In this document: positions 36,000-49,400 of the stretch, piece by piece
Position numbering within the stretch: the stretch's first letter is position 1
How the letters are laid out: each line of letters starts with the position of its first letter
DNA from: Prunella strophiata
Lineage: Eukaryota; Chordata; Aves; Passeriformes; Prunellidae
Direction: 5' to 3'
NCBI GenBank assembly: GCA_036583965.1
Contig: JAZBQD010000021.1
Location: 15,986,266 to 16,050,265 of the forward strand
Length of the DNA: 64,000 bases
The notes under the pieces: model-generated
Databases searched by the model: none
What the model saw: the letters and a program-made list of their open reading frames with translations, nothing else
Told to the model about the DNA's origin: nothing
Translations under genes and position numbers: made by a program

Positions 36000-38900
36000 A
36001 CACACAGGCAAACCTGATCCCTACCAAACCTCTGCTGCTCACTGACATGATGTGCAGTGAGCTGGGATCACTGATTTGGAAAAGAACAATTAACAGCCCA
36101 CAGTGACAGAGTGAGGAGAGAGCCCAGATGTTTTTAAATGCATTTGAATAAAATCTACTTTACCAGGGGGAAAAAAAAACCAAGACCAGTGCCTGTCTGT
36201 CACGTGCCTGCTGGAATCATCAGGACAATAGAGCCCAATGGTTTTTGGAAGAGGCTGGAGCCCAATTCAGCCACAGGCTGGTTGTGAGCAGTGCCTGGGC
36301 CAGGCTGAGTGCAGGCTCCCACTCTGGTGGCCAAGGCTCCTGACTGTCTGCAATCACACATTAGCAAATGTCATAACCAGGTGGGACACAAGGGCTGACA
36401 GGCCAACAGTCTTTTTCACATTCCCACAATATGACAGAATATAAATACAATCAAAGCAGAATTTGCATTAGCACCAGTGGTGAAAAATAGGATGCCAGCA
36501 CTGTCTAGCACAACAGCTGTTCAGCATCTGAATGAAATACTGTATCCAGTATTCACCCATCTCATAACATCCTTTTTGTAAGTCTCAGAGGTCACCTAAA
36601 CACATTTATTGACTTCATTATTTTTATATAGGGAGAAAAAATTGATGGTACTACAGAGCTGAGCAAATAACTCACAATAAAATCTTTATTCAATATATTT
36701 CATCTTTTTTTACTGTTGCTGCAACAGAGTGAAATTCTTACATTTAACCATTATCTAAAAACACTATCTGAGAATTTCTGCAGTAAATTTTTTTATGCTA
36801 CAAGATGTTCTTGGAAAGTTCAGAGTGAATGTTTACCATTACAAAAGTGTTTATTATTTAGATAAACTATGCAGCACTCTTTCTGTTCTCCAACTTATAC
36901 AATTCATAGTACAATGTGACATGAATTTAACTGGTATGTGCACATGACAAATCCATGAACAGTTGGTTGGAGTGACTCAGATTCTAGGACTTGTCAATAA
37001 TTAATTTCATGGCAAGTAAAATTAAAAGCAATTTGAAAGGATCACATCCCAAGTGTCTTATCCAGAGGAAACAGAGACCAGAAGATGTGATAGCAATGCA
37101 CAAATCAGAACTTGATTAGTTTTACATATTCTAAAATAAAACTCTCTGTGACATTTTATAACAGAGTCTGGATATATTTGGTGGCCTTTTTTTATCTTAA
37201 AAAAAAAAAAAAAATCATTTCACTGAGCAAACCATTTCACTCATATCCTGAGTGGGAGACAGCCAAATCTCCTCAGATGCTATCAGTTACCCCTGGCCCC
37301 TTGGCAAAAATCTGGTGACACCTTAGCTGATGAATGTTTAAAAGGAGAGAATATAAATAATGTTCCTGAAACTGATACTTTTTGCATGGAAAGTGCAGCC
37401 TGTGACACGCTCAGGTAAGGTATATTATTAGGATTGCTCAGCACACAATATCAATTCCTGCTGGTAGAGATGAGTACCAATTTCACAATAAGCAGCTCTG
37501 AAAAGCTGATTTGCTTCAGGAAGCTCCACTTTGGATCTTATTTTGAAGCAGACTAGGGAACTGAGACAAGCTCGAGTACAGTTATGTACCTCTCCATAAT
37601 GCTCACAGGGATGAGACTCTTCAGACTGAATAAGGACTGAAATTTGCCTGAGAATGCTTTGCCCATTCTTATTGAAACAAATGAACCAACAAGTGAAGCA
37701 CATAGCTGATTATGACTACAAAAATAACTCAAAGTAAGACCCCCACTGGCTCACACAAAGGGATGGTTCATTGGCTGTGCAGGGTATAAGGAGGAACAGC
37801 ACAGATGCAAATTGCACTGGGGACAGGAGGATGCTGAGCTCTGTGTGTATGGACAAGTTTCATCCTTTAACTGTGCACAGGGGATTGTTCAGATGTCTGC
37901 TCAAAAGAATTTCAGTCACAAGCTCTGCACAAAAATGCCTCTTCTGTGATGGGGAGACAGGACACAACAATTTCCTAGGCCCTAAATGAAAAGCCAAGTC
38001 TTATCCCAAATGTCCTCTGGATTTTCATGCATTTCTGACCACATTAAATTTGCATAATGAGTCCAGGAGATCTAAGTGAAGCATTACTCAATTTCTATAA
38101 TTGCCAGAAATACACCACAGGAACCAGACAGTGACAGGATATGATGGTGTGAGAATCTACAAGGAGGTACCACATTCTCATGATGGTACCCAACCATGAG
38201 CAACTCTAGGAACTACAGTTAAGTTCCAAACCTTCTCCTTATTAATATAAAAATACAAGTCTAGCTCTGTTGCTACCTCATAGAGAGTGGCAACAGCATT
38301 TTTATGGTTTTGGTAAAAGAAGGCAGAGCTCAGAAACTGCTGACAGGGATAACAAGAGTTTCATGCAGCCTGCACACTGTGTCAGGAAGGGGAGACAGAA
38401 GCTCTGACACAGATGACATCCATGTTCCACAATGTTTCCATCACTGACACTGAAGCATTATGACACTATCAATCCTTCTTTCTTTACAATCCTATGCACC
38501 TCTTACCACTACAAGTGATTTTCCAGATGATTGCTTGGCAGAGGATTCAAGAGAGGTGCCCACACACCCAATTTTCAGAGTATCCTGAAAGAGCAGATAC
38601 TCTTTCCACAAAAGAACAAGATGGATTTGTCCCTCTAATGAACTCCTCTTGATCTGACACATGGGACATAAACTGCAGGGTATCAGTTTAATTTCTAGCA
38701 GCCTACATGTGTCTCTCAGTTTGCCCAGTCAGTGGAACTCTTCCCTTTGTGGGCAACCTTCAAAAGAAGGAAACAAATCAGGGAAGTGACTGAAGTGAAG
38801 CACATGGAATATTTTCCTTTCTATCTGAGAGTCTTTCAGGGAGACTTCAGGGTGACAAACAATAAAAAACAAGGTTAAAATCCCTGCTTCCATGAAATCA

Positions 38901-41900
38901 ATGGGATTTTTGTCATTGATTTCAAGGAACAACAATTTCTTTGTGAAATACTTTGAAAAAGGCTGCATCCTGCCCCGTTCAGTGCCATTACCCAATGTAT
39001 CAGCCCTGGCTGCTGCTGATTTGCACCAGGGCAGGAATCTGATCCCTGTATTGCAGAGATTCACCCTCTCTCAGTCCTCATTGTTACTCACCAGCCTGAG
39101 CCTGTGCTGCAGATAAATAGTGGGCTTTAATCCCCAGGACTCTCAATCCAGTGCCTTTCACCACTGCCAGATTCACATTTTGTTTTGTCCCTTTAATACA
39201 AGCTTACAGAAGAACAAAACTGATAAACTTCCTCCTGCTCAGATTGCAGGAGCACAGGATAATATAACAAGTTAAATGAAACATTAGGAGAAATAGAAAG
39301 CACTTTAGAAAACATGCACTGCCTCTTTAACATTTCAAATTTTTCTTTTAACGTAAAATTACAGCATAATATAAGAAAGGAATCCAGCAAGATACTTTAT
39401 CACAATACTTGGGCAACTTTAACTCATCTCAAGTGTTATTATAAGAAATAGAATTTACTGGTATGGACTTATATTCAATAGCACTCCTTCCCTTTTTAAT
39501 GAAATGTCATTATTCCAATACAAATCCTTTCATTCTGCAACCCGCTCCCCCCTTCATCTCACTATATTTCATTTCCTGCAGTTACGTGATATTATTGCCT
39601 TTTTTTTCCACAGCTATTGATTTAGGTGTATATGGTTATTACAATGCAAAATAAAACAGTTCCCCCATCCATTCTACCTTGTACCATTGAACATTAACTT
39701 AATTTGTTTCAAATCTGCATTTGATTTGGCAAGGAAACCATTTATCTTTATGAAGAAAGCCCTCATAAAGTAGGGACTTCAGGAGATCACTGCTTTAAAA
39801 ATTTAATAGCCTTGTGTCTTATACACTAGAAAAATGAATTAAACCTTCAAATATTATATGTCTCAATGTAACCTTTTTGCATTTCATACTATGTTTAATT
39901 CATTATATCCCAGGAAAAAAAATTAGATAAAATCTCACTAGATTTAGGGTGGTAGTTGGTTCTCAGTTTTGTTTTGACTTGGGCTGGGTATTTCACATTC
40001 TAGGATTAAAAGTCTTTCAATGCAGTATTAGCAGTTGGATGTAGCTGATGCTCTTGGGATGGAATTGGTTGTTGTGCATCTAATTTGGAGACTCTAAACC
40101 CCAGCATTCAAATTTGACCACACCCTGGCCCATCTCCTCCCACACTGCATTTCTGTGCATTTGGAATTCACCCAGGATCATGAATCTTGAACCCAGGAGT
40201 CTGGACAGCAGCAATCCCTGTTCTCTCTCCCAACTGTTCTGCCCATTCATGCACCTCTTCTGTGACTACTTTGGTCAGAACAAGTTTAGCCCCCAAAAAA
40301 AAAATCATCCAGTTTCTGAGGTGGATTCCTGGGGAGGTCAGCTTCTCAAACACAGCCAGCTGGAAGAGCACACATGAGACAAACTATGAAGGTAGACAGC
40401 TCATAGGGCTTGGTCTGGCTGAGTCTGGCAGGAAGTTCAAGTCTAAATTAGCAAACCAGAAACACATCAACAGGCTCAAGTCAAGACCTAGAAGTCAGTA
40501 AAACTTTGAGTAAAGATGAGGTCGCTTAGATGAAGAGCTATAAAGGTAAAAATACTCAACTCTAGGAAGGTCAACCTTCATAAACTGGGATGAAAGGCTC
40601 AACGTAGCATGGCCCACAAAGCACAAATATTGCATAAATACTGCTGCAGCAGTATTACCAATTAATTGGTTTTATGTTAGGACTCTCAGTATTGCAAAAA
40701 ATCTCAGTCAAAAGATACCTACAATGAGGAAAGAGTTTAAAGCAGAGAGGCACCATGAAAGAGCTGATGAAAACTTAAGCAGAAGAAAAAGCATCTCAGA
40801 GGACCCCTAAAAGAGGACAACCAAGTGAAGAGAAGGCAGCAATAAAACAGTCAGAACTTGTATAAGTAGGGAAAGCAGGAAGCTCTTAATGTTCAAATCA
40901 AAAATAAACTCCCCATCAGAACAACCTCCATCAGCCTGCAATGCTGTATTACTGAGCTATATTCTTTGGTACCCCTAAGTTTTATTGATTTTATAACTAT
41001 AAAGAAAACAGCAGACACTAGAAATACATTGCACAGGTCTCATTACAAATCTCCCTGTCTGTATCTTAGAACATTCTTAAGCTGCATTTAGCAAGCAACC
41101 TGGAGAGCACTGATATACTGTGTACACATATTAGAGACATGACTGTATTTGCCTATTTCTTCCCAGTAGGTAACAACAGGCTGTTTTCATTGGATGATCT
41201 CCAGAAACAAAATCAGAGCACAGCATTTTGATTACTCAGCTCATACAATGAATTCCCAGTTTCAGTAAGAATAAGTAACATTCTAATTTAGAGCTGATAT
41301 TTGACACTATGTACAAGGGGAGGGGTCTACTTTCCATTTTCTCCTTAGACAACATCAGTAAACTGCAGAACTCCCTGCTAAAATGTATGATCTTTGGAGA
41401 ATGCTAATTGACCTACTAAAGTTGGCTTATTTTATTTGGTGAAATTTGCTTATCACAGGCCTCTAGGTGCTCTACATAAACAATATAAATGAAAATAATG
41501 AATAGACCAAATACCTAAGTGACAATGGGGACCACATCAATAGTTCTCTGCCCAACAGAATTCAGCTCAAAAGAAACTGGATTATAGCATCTGATCATTT
41601 CAGAAGAGGGAACTTTCCCCCCTTCTGAGGTTTGTTTTATTTCCAAGCACAGGGGGATTTGTTAGTTTGAGGCAGATCAGGTGTATCCACCCCTTGCAGC
41701 CTGCAGAGCACAGCACTTCTGTGGATGTGAGCACATGGGGAAGGGATGCCATCCTGGGGGTGTGCAGAGGGGATGTTCAGGGAGGGCAGGGGATGCTGGG
41801 GAGAGCAGAACACACTCCCACACTGCCAGGGTTGACCTCTCCAGTGCAGGGGCTGATCTGAGACTACAAACAGAGCAAAACTGTACAGCTCACAGGTTCC

Positions 41901-42060
41901 CTACAGGCCTGAGGACAGGCACAACAGCAGCAGAGGTTATCTCTGATTTTATGCACTTTCCAGAGTAGAGAATTTCTCTCGAGATAACCTCAATTATTTT
42001 GTTGTTGTTGTTACTATTTCTGTGCATGCAGTCTAGGGAGATTTCTAAACAGGATGAAAC
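36000..42060. other. Mostly unique sequence, no gene recognised
   Basis: Holds the palindromic relic at 38.9 kb and a weak plus-strand exon-like block at 37327-37414 (poor acceptor, good donor CTCAG then GTAAGG, one open frame of 28 codons). Otherwise nothing recognised. Confidence 0.5.
38880..38935. repeat. Palindromic repeat relic (sauropsid short inverted-repeat type)
   Basis: TGAAATCAATG (38893-38903) and CATTGATTTCA (38914-38924) are perfect 11-base inverted arms around a 10-base loop. The surrounding CCCTGCTTCCATG...AAGGAACA resembles the self-complementary short repeat built around CATTGAAGTCAATGG that is scattered through reptile and bird genomes. I cannot name it firmly. Confidence 0.5.
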
Positions 42061-42071
42061 AAGCACATCAC

Positions 42072-42139
42072 CTTCTCATGGAAAGGCTCATCTAGCAGCA
42101 TTGCTCTTCTCATGCAAAGGCTCCTCCAGCAATGTTCTC
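42072..42139. repeat. Imperfect 34-bp tandem duplication
   Basis: Units 42072-42105 and 42106-42139 both begin CTTCTCATG, then (G/C)AAAGGCTC, then CAGCA. Several substitutions separate them, so it is older than the duplication at 24.7 kb. Confidence 0.75.
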
Positions 42140-43776
42140 TCTAGGTCAACCAAGTCAGAAATAAACTGCATCTGTAGGAACACAGGCAGGATTTGAGAGC
42201 AAACCAGTCACCTGGTGTGAGTCACCATAATGCTTGAGGGATATAAACTGTGAAACTGCAAATTTAATATGGAAATAACCAGACTAGACTTATGCTAGCT
42301 AGCTAACAAAACAAAGTTCAGCATTGCTTCATTCACCAGCAGCTCAGGGACCTTCACTGCTCACTCTGACCTTGCCAGGTCCAGGCTGCTGCTGAGCAGC
42401 TCTGAAATACCAAGTGTCCTCCCTGATGTGAGGGACAGAGGACAGAGCATCCTCCACTCTGGAAAGGAGGGGCCCAGGCAGGACCAAACACTGCCTGCCA
42501 AACACGTGTGTCCCACTGACAGCACCCCAATTAGGATTATCAGGCTGTGATGTCTCTGTCACTTCATTCACAATTCCCACAGCTGTTGCACAACTCAAGT
42601 GTTTCTGCTGAATTCCAGGGCAGTGAAAGCAAAGCAACCAATAATACCTCTTCTTTACAGATTTCATACCCCTTCAGAGCAGGTACATGGAGTCAGAGAC
42701 ATTCCTCCTCTTCATGGATTTAAAAGTTTGGATGGGAAGAAACCTCATTCAATCTCCTGCTAATACAATATGAAACACTCTTCACAGCTGTAATTTCCTG
42801 CAGCATCTAAAATGTTTCCTGTTAATATTTTCCATGTTGTTGCTGTTTTTATGAAAAAAAAATCCCCTAAATATTACCATTTTCAGATGGCAGAATGGAA
42901 AAAGCTAATATAACTCTCAGAGACACAGCATACAAATCCAGAAATAGATCTAAAGGCAGATTTCTCAGCACTCCCTAAATTCTGGAACAGAGAACAGACC
43001 AAAACTCCAATCCAACCTTCTGCTTTTCCTCACCCAGTACTCAGATGTTGTAATTTGACCTCGATTCTAGCCAGAAGACAAACCTCATTTCTGTAGCGTA
43101 ACACAGATCATGAACCTTTATTTTATCATTCTGTCCATACTAATTTCTCCATTCTACCATTTCCATGGCAAATAATAATCCTACCTTCCTTATAACGCTT
43201 GGAGGAGAAAGTTTTGGCTCTTTTTGCTGGGAAGTAAATTATATTTACTAGCTATAGTTACTCAGTGTTCTTGCTGTTGAAAGATTTTAGCTCAATGGGA
43301 GGTTTGAGAGACGGGGAACAATAAACACAATAAAGCTACAAAGTAGCCAAAAACTAAACTAAACAAACAAAAAGCCTTAGGTTTTAGTCCTATAGTGTCT
43401 CACAGCTATCCTCAAAAAATCCATCTAAAAATATTTGATGATTTTGTGAGCACCTAAAGGATGAGGGATGTCTACAACAAGGACCAGGACTGTGCCCAGC
43501 TCTCACTGGGAGCTTTATTGCCCCAAGAAAACTAGAACATGCCTGACCCTTGCAGACAGCAGCAACAGACCTAGTGAGAAACTTCCACTATTATTTTGCT
43601 GTTTCTTTGTCCATGCTGCCTGGAGGGCTGAGCCAGCTCTGCAGGAGCATCAGTTTGGCTCCCCTGGCAGCCCAGCCCAATTACTCAGCAAAAACCAGTG
43701 GGCTGATGGCTCATCTGGTAACGGGAACTCAGGGACTGCCAGCCCTGACAGTGAAGCTGTGTTATTTATACCTGTG

Positions 43777-43794
43777 TGTCTGTCTGTCTGTCTG
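43777..43794. repeat. (TGTC)n microsatellite
   Basis: Four and a half TGTC units following GTG. Confidence 0.85.
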
Positions 43795-44984
43795 GCACAG
43801 GGCTACAGGATTTATGCAGTGGCTTCTCTCTAGCTAAGCAAGAAAAATACCAAATTGGACATATTTGCAAGCTTGTGCAATTAGTTGCCGAGTTGAGTGT
43901 GCAGATTAACATTTGTTCATGTATTTACTGACTCTTGAACAAATTCTCAGTAATGATCCCTACAGCTGTGGACATAATTTTTGTAGTCATAGGCCATGGA
44001 TATTGGCAATCAAATGTGAGTGCCCACAAATCTGGGGAAGATCTGACATGGGATCAAGGATACATTCTGGGTGTGTATTTGTTCTGGCTAGGCATTCAAT
44101 CCAGTGAATTTGTCAAGGTTCTTGGTAGGCCATAGAACCAGAAGGCAAGCAGACTAGACAGAAGATACAAATGTACCTCTAGTTTCAGAAAATCTTGCAA
44201 ATTGCCCTAGTTTGTGGCTTATATGAACACTGAAAAATTCTCACTCTTCCCAGACAGCACTTGGGACACTGCTCAGTTTAACATTACATGCAACTTCTGA
44301 AGAACTTTGTAACATTTATCATTTTCAAAAGAAACTTTTCTGCACTGAGAAAATGTATGTGATTTCAGCTTTGTCATAAATCACTCTGCAAAATTTCTAG
44401 CCAGGTTTTTGTTAAAAAGTGAGAAGGACACTCACCAGTGTGGTCAGCTCATGCCAGGAATGCCGGGGCTGGCACAAGCCCTGTTCCTACAGGAACAAGC
44501 TGTGACCCTCTGGGTCACTCTGGATTGCACTGTCCTGTACACAGAGGTCAATTAAATCAATGAGATGGTATGTGGGATACAAGTGAGCCTCAGAGTCCTT
44601 CCACATACCAGGGACTCTCTATTTGCCCACCTTTTTTCCGTGGACAGCTGCAGGAGTTTCTGCCAGGCTAACACAGAGCAGAGCAGGGGCCCACGGACAT
44701 TTGCAGATTAGTCCTGTAGAGTGCCATAACTGGGCTCTTCAAATTTGTGATCACACACCAGTACCTTGCCAATTGTATCTCTTCATATTTGGATTATTTA
44801 GATGCAAATTCACTGCACAGTGCAAATTCCCCCTCTCTCAGAATGCAATCGATTTTAAAAGCATGTGAGCGAAGTCTGAGTGCTCAGAGCTCTTGCAAGT
44901 GTCCATGACATGAAAGACTTTAAGTGACTGTAAGCTATTTTCCTTGCTGTCAAGCTGCCAGACTATTTTCTTGCCATTAGCACA

Positions 44985-45115
44985 TGCCTATACAGGCCAA
45001 ACTAATGCTTGCCTTTTTGGACATATGTGAGGAAATAAATGTAATTACAAGCAAGATGTAATCACAATTGCTTTACTATTAAAGCTGCTGTATGCTCTCA
45101 CGGTTTAGTTAACAA
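44985..45115. promoter_or_regulatory. Candidate conserved noncoding block
   Basis: Holds GTAATTACAAGC and GTAATCACAATTGC, two homeodomain-like sites, and CGGTTTAGTTAACAAT. Short, unique and AT-rich. Guess from composition. Confidence 0.25.
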
Positions 45116-45859
45116 TACATGCAGAAAAGTGGAATTGCTTGTTGTTCTCAGAAAAAGGGAAAAGAGGGGAAAAAAGATAAATATGGCCTCTTTCATTTAT
45201 ATCTGTGAAAACACAACATTTAAATGCAGAATTTGACTTCCCAAATATCACACCAAAAACCTTTTAACAAAAACAGCAGGGAGAGAAAGCTCTTTAAACC
45301 ATGATATTCCATGAAGGATTATGAAAATAGAGGTCATTGCAAGAAAGAGAATTGCAAATACAACTTGAAAAGCTTCTCACATTTGTAAATACATCGAGGA
45401 GAATTTATTCCTCTTTGGTTTTGCTACCAAAGGATATTTACAGGTTCCCAGGGAAAAAGGAAGAAAAAAAAATGACATCAAATTTGATATACTCTGTGTG
45501 GTGCAACATGCTGATGTGTAGTAGTAACATTCAACTGAGCTTCAAAGGAAATGAGTTTTCTAGGCTGGAGTTACACATTACAGGCCTGATCCTGACAACA
45601 CACTGAGCATTTCCTGAGAGCTTTCGTGTGCCCTGAGCCCTCACTGAATTCAGAGACAGCTTTTGATTTCTTTTGGTGCTGGATTATGATCAGAAGTAAT
45701 GAGACAGAAACGTAGTGTGCTTCAAAGCAGGAGGAAGCTCATCTTCCTACTGAGTCCATCACTGAGGCCCCTGCTCTTCTTTAGGGCTCTGGAGTGATGA
45801 AATAATAACAATTAGGGATCCTAATAACTGAGTGAATCTTGGTTTGTCTGTTCAGGCAG

Positions 45860-45893
45860 ACAGTGACATCTCAGACTCACACAGTGACATCTC
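45860..45893. repeat. Short direct repeat, period 21
   Basis: ACAGTGACATCTC occurs at 45860-45872 and 45881-45893. Confidence 0.8.
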
Positions 45894-48851
45894 TTACATA
45901 CCCAGCACAACACCAAAAAGCTTTTGGGACACATGCATAGGTGCTTTGGCACACTGCTGACACACAAGTGGCTGAACACATTCCCAACTTTGACTGACAG
46001 CTCTGATTAGCAGGTTTCAGTACCCTGGATCAGCAAGGTCTGTCTTTCAGCAAACCCCAAGTACCAACAGTCTTAAAATTACACCTCTTTAATGCACAGG
46101 CTCTCCTATTTCCAAGCAACTAAGCCCACTGCCATGTGTGGAGGACGTGCAGGCAGCCCCTTCAGAGGAGAGCCATGGGAGGTGCTAATGTGTGACAGAC
46201 GCAGCCAGCGGCTCGTGTTCTCCATCCCCTGCTGGTCAGTGAGTCTCACAAACCTCAGAAGTTCAGTTCAGGTGGTGTGTGCACTCTCAGATGACCAAGG
46301 CATAAAATTCCTGACTTGAACTAGCTTATCTGAAGTTTCAGATATTTCTAAAGTTGCACCATGAAAATAAACTGGAATGGAGTGACATCTAACCAGCCTG
46401 CCCTGCAAAAATTTTTTGTGGCTCCAAATACTGGAGTAGTCTCTGAAGTCTGTGACACAGCACAGCTGACAGTTATCCCCACTGAAACCAGTTCAAACCC
46501 TGCTCATCTCTGCAAAGGGCCACGTCCAGGTCTGTCTTTGCTGCTCCAGCCACACAGTTTTGCTTGAACTTGGCAGGTACCTTACAACTGCAAGGTGAAA
46601 CTCAGGACTGAAATCAGCAGTGAAGCTCTCACAAGTTTTAGCACAACTAGGATTTCACATTATGATTTCCTTCTGTATGAAAAAAGACCATGGGGGGATG
46701 GAGCTCAACTTCTCACTGCCCAAACATCTGATACCAATAATACTTCTTTTACTCTGTCCAAAACTATATTTAAATTGCATTTCTGGCAGGTTTTGAGATG
46801 TGTGATATAGATCTCCTGCTATCACATCAGATGTAGTTTCCTTCAGAACTGTTGAACCAGATGTAAAATGTGAGAGATGTAAAAAGTAAAATAAAAACCC
46901 TGCTCAGAGTAAAGTGTTTCTGACATGTGGCTATTATATATTGGGTTTTAGATGTATATCTCCACTCCAGCCATTTAAGAAGGTACACAGTAATGTAACT
47001 CTATTGGAGCTGATTAGTGCCAGCTACTTGTGATCAGTAGGAATTTAAAAACCAAGGACTGCCAAACACTAACAATTTATAAACTGTATGCCAGCAATGT
47101 GCTGCAACCGAATATTCTGTAGTGCACTTAATTTCAAAGTAGAGCCATATTTAGAACACTGGTGGGGCAGAGGGGGGGTAGAGAGAAGCTAATATATCAT
47201 GCCAGTATTTGATTTTCAGCACTTAGAACTATACATGTTCTGTTTCTTACTGACAAAGAGAACCAGAGGCAGAGTGAAAGGAATTCCTGCAAGGTTGTCA
47301 AGCAGTTGCACAGACAACAGGTACAGTTGTAAAGTAATTCTCCCCTTTTCAAGCATAAAATTGTCTCTTACAATTCTCAGTCGTAAATGTGTGTAGGTAA
47401 AGATTTGAGTTACAAATGAAGAGCACTGAAGGAGTACTTTGGCAGCAAAGGTGAGTCAAAGCACGGCAACACCAGGGAAGAAACAGCTGCACTGCCAGCA
47501 CATTAACATCCTGATTGTATCCCACTCCCCACAGACCCAATGATCACTTGCATGACATTCAACACTTACCTGAGGAGCAAAGGAATTTAACCAACTGTCT
47601 GTTTTAAAGAGAGAAGGGCAATGATTCTTCTGTCACTAGTTTTATCTCTTTGTGACCCCTTTTGAGTTCAAGGAAATCACTCCTGATTTATCGTACTGAG
47701 AGGAGTATTAGTCTGAACCTATTTCATCACAAGACCACAAGCCCTCCAAAAAACAGGGTTTCCTGTCTCCCAGGGACTTGAATTTGTCCCTCCCTGGTGA
47801 CTGTGTGTCTATTAACATCCCAAAGACATTATGCTGCATAGTGCCTTCAGTTACATACTGCACCATGGACCACTCTAAAAATTAATGTAACTGTGTCATG
47901 TGACCAAACCAAGTGGGGAGAAAAAGCCATAAAGCCAGTGCATCCAATCATCAGGAATCAAAAAAAGCCTTCTGAGAAAAAAATAATCCATTGAGACAAA
48001 AATTCATGCTGATCCCAAGAGACAGGAAATGGCTTTATCATTTGTAGCACCCTGACAGCAGTTCAGCAACACAGAGATGGACCCTACAGAGAAACAGACA
48101 CAGAGCTGAATCTGCTGTAAAGCAAAGAAGGCTTCTTCTATGATTCTTGTCCATGAATGTCACCCAAGGGATATTTTAATTTTTTTCTTTTTACTTTAAA
48201 CAAAAGACACCCACAGCTTAGAAATCTGAAAATGAATCCATTCTCACTGAATGGAACTGAGAAGTATAGATAAATAAAACTTACCCATAATCCTTGCAGT
48301 TAGTTTCTATCTACCCAGCATTTTCTGTAAGCACCTAAATCCCCTTAAGTAAACAAAATATACTGAAACTCTATGCTTAGCCAAGTTCCTTTGCTTTTAG
48401 GAGTTCAAGGAAGCTAAAATGCAAATGAGAACTTTGACACTCTGACTCCCTGATGCAAGACAAGGGGCAGAGAAACCAAGCAAGGAGCCCCAACATGACT
48501 GGAGAGCAAGGAATGTGATAATTCTCATCCTTGCTGACTTCTAGCTAGTGCTGCTTGGATATTTTAATATCATTGTAATTTGTAATTGCTCAAATTGATG
48601 ACATCCAAGTTAATGGAGCTGTAAAATTTCACATGAGGCTCAAGGCTCAAAGGCATCCCTGTAGGATGGAGCGTGGGGATTTTGGCAAGGGCAGTTGAAG
48701 TGGCATCTTTGCTTCATTCAGCCATAAACTGGGCCATTGTGATAAAGGTCTGAGAATGCTCAGGGAATGATTTTTATAGTTCCAACAGTCAGGAATTTTT
48801 CACACTGCCACTGGCAGGACAACTTCAAACTCTCTCCACCGCATATGGCAC

Positions 48852-49075
48852 ACAGAATCACAGAACCACAGAATAGGCTGATTTGGGAGGGACCCACAAG
48901 GATCAAGTCCAACTCCTGGCCCTGCACAGGACATCCCAACAATCCCACATGTGCCTGAGAGTTTGTCCAAACACTTTTTGAGCTCTTTCAGGCTTGGGAC
49001 TGTGACCATTGCCCTGGGGAGCCTTTTCCAGTGCCCAACCATCCTAACGTGAACATCCTGACATTCCCACACAGC
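48852..49075 (-). mobile_element. CR1 LINE, 5'-truncated 3' tail (sense on minus strand)
   Basis: Read on the plus strand, the block begins with AGAATCACAGAACCACAGAA, the reverse complement of the CR1 3' terminal repeat. It continues with TTGGGAGGGACCCACAAGGA, TCAAGTCCAACTCCTGGCC, GAGAGTTTGTCCAAACACTT and GCCCTGGGGAGCCTTTTCCA, all hallmarks of the avian CR1 3' region. It is fairly well preserved, so a later insertion than the CR1 at 13.6 kb. As usual for CR1 it lacks a poly(A) tail and is heavily 5'-truncated. The subfamily resembles those abundant in songbirds, but I cannot assign it without a search. The 5' edge (right side) is approximate. Confidence 0.9.
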
Positions 49076-49189
49076 TAACAGGGGAATCCCTGAGAACAGG
49101 TTTGCAGCATTTCACCCCAGCACAGCCAGCTGAGGGGCAGCATGCTGAGAGCTCAGCAGTACCCCTGGCTCTTAACTCAGAGCCAGGAG

Positions 49190-49400
49190 TGTTGCACATT
49201 CTTCAGGAGCACACGTCATCCTTCGGGCGCAGAAGAGTCGCGATACACCCTGGTTTACCCGAAGGGCCTGAGCAGAAGTTGTGGAGTTAGATGCTTGTGA
49301 TGACAAATGTAGAGGTTTCTCAATAGGTATTTTAATTTGGGATCCTGCACTGAATTGCCACACCCTGGTCCTGCAAACACAATGTGAGATATGGCAAACA
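49190..49400. other. CpG-rich patch with hairpin, possible degraded LTR fragment
   Basis: CCTTCGGG (49220-49227) and CCCGAAGG (49258-49265) are perfect inverted arms, and at least five CpGs fall in about 50 bases. The segment starts TGTTGCAC and ends near GCAAACACA, which hints at LTR-like ends, and TTTTAATTTGGGATCCTGCA lies inside. It sits just beyond the 5' end of the CR1 tail. I cannot assign a family. Confidence 0.3.

Larger units (their letters stand above)
42140..48851. other. Unique sequence, no gene recognised
   Basis: Contains the TGTC microsatellite and the period-21 direct repeat. A modest CpG cluster occurs near 46145-46215. No convincing exon or transposon. Confidence 0.55.

Noticed and set aside
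42660..42770. Possible third CR1 tail (GATTTAAAAGTTTGGATGGG then AAGAAACCTCATTCAATCTC)
   Set aside because: Only a loose resemblance to the antisense CR1 3' region; terminal repeat absent.
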